Assembly (NCBI GenBank): GCA_031255075.1
Contig: JAIRTF010000312.1
Location: 1 to 5,894, forward strand
Reading direction: 5' to 3'
Source: Bifidobacteriaceae bacterium
GTDB lineage: Bacteria; Actinomycetota; Actinomycetes; Actinomycetales; WQXJ01
Length of the DNA stretch: 5,894 nucleotides
Made by a program: the position numbers and the translations under genes
Notes under the pieces: generated by a model
Told to the model about the DNA's origin: nothing
The model's database searches: none
The model's input: only the letters and a program-made list of their open reading frames with translations
Shown: piece after piece, positions 5,490-5,894 of the stretch
Layout of the letters: every line of letters starts with the position of its first letter
Position numbering within the stretch: the stretch's first letter is position 1

Positions 5490-5894
5490 GAACGCTCACC
5501 TCCGGAACGGCGGTTCATAGCCGGCTGGTCCGGCCCGCCCGGCTCGCGCCCACCCGCGCCCATCAAACCCTCGATGGCCGTCCAGATTTCCTCATGGACC
5601 GCCTGCGGAGTGGCTGCGGCGTCCACCACCGCGTAGCGGTCTGGGCTGGCGGCAGCCAGCTCCAGGTAGCGGCGGCGGACCCGCTGGTGAAAGCTGTCGC
5701 CGGCGCTTTCCAGCCGGTCAGCCGCCAAGCCGGTTTGTTCGCGGCGCGCAGTGGCGGCAGCCTGGTCAATGTCCAACAAAACGGTCAGATCAGGCACCAG
5801 GCCACCGGTGCCGAAGGCATTGATCGCCTCAATGGCGCCGCTCGGCAGTTCCCGGCCCTCAGATTGGTAGGCAATCGAAGAATCCACGTAGCGG
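5486..5894 (-). CDS. tmk: Thymidylate kinase, C-terminal part (5' end beyond the window)
   Basis: Thymidylate kinase phosphorylates dTMP to dTDP with ATP in the cytoplasm, a required step in dTTP supply. The last 135 codons are visible, starting within the family signature at RYVDSSIAYQ; the preceding Asp and the N-terminal P-loop lie outside. Further family landmarks are PDLTVLLDID (the strand before the lid), the lid region with ADRLES, and FHQRVRRRYLELA. About 20 residues rich in Gly, Pro and Arg follow the last expected helix; this tail is longer than the core needs and carries the holB ribosome binding site. The GTG at 5887 is an internal valine codon, not the start, because the frame continues upstream with Arg-Tyr in a conserved motif. 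The pairing with holB by ATGA overlap agrees with both serving DNA replication. Confidence 0.93.
   Translation of the reverse strand, partial: RYVDSSIAYQSEGRELPSGAIEAINAFGTGGLVPDLTVLLDIDQAAATARREQTGLAADRLESAGDSFHQRVRRRYLELAAASPDRYAVVDAAATPQAVHEEIWTAIEGLMGAGGREPGGPDQPAMNRRSGGERS
5496..5503 (-). promoter_or_regulatory. Shine-Dalgarno sequence of holB inside the tmk 3' end
   Basis: The minus strand carries GGAGGTGA six nt before the holB ATG. It encodes the Gly-Gly-Glu near the tmk C-terminus in the tmk frame. With the ATGA stop/start overlap it fixes the holB start and suggests that ribosomes ending tmk feed holB translation. Confidence 0.85.

Noticed and set aside
5486..5887. Separate gene starting at the GTG at 5887
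   Set aside because: The frame continues upstream with Arg-Tyr of the thymidylate kinase signature, so the GTG is an internal valine codon of a gene cut by the window edge.

Overview
The window looks like a chromosomal segment from a high-GC Gram-positive bacterium (Actinomycetota). The reasons are the base composition, the actinobacterial style of the HolB N-terminus and its arginine-containing P-loop, the TAP-like lipoprotein peptidases, and a lipoprotein with widely spaced CM/CR cysteine motifs. I cannot place it below phylum level from the sequence alone.

Layout from right to left, following the minus-strand genes. The C-terminal part of thymidylate kinase (tmk, cut by the right edge, 5486-5894) overlaps the start of holB (DNA polymerase III delta-prime subunit, 4326-5489) by ATGA. 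A strong Shine-Dalgarno sequence for holB lies inside the tmk coding end. A plus-strand gene for a 380-residue lipoprotein of unknown function (3187-4329) follows. It converges on holB so tightly that both stop codons share one palindromic CTAG. A 349-bp non-coding or weakly coding gap (2838-3186) separates this gene from a divergent minus-strand pair of secreted lipoprotein peptidases of the S33/TAP-like alpha/beta-hydrolase family: a complete copy (1233-2837) and, 30 bp downstream, a second copy (1-1202) whose C-terminus lies beyond the left edge.

The two peptidases are a tandem duplication. They align without a gap at a constant offset of exactly 1533 bp from window position 1 to 1088, at roughly 70-80% protein identity. 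They differ in their signal peptides and in the linker behind the lipid-anchored cysteine. Both probably act outside the membrane, cutting short peptides from the ends of secreted or imported substrates. tmk and holB serve DNA replication (dTTP supply and clamp loading) and are probably one transcript.

The least explained parts are the plus-strand lipoprotein and the gap upstream of it. The gap carries three copies of the octamer CTGACACT (two of them forming an inverted repeat, the third on a possible promoter) and a short open frame with a possible ribosome binding site. I see no RNA genes, CRISPR arrays, insertion sequences or phage genes. I found no convincing new multi-gene system; the noteworthy signals are local.
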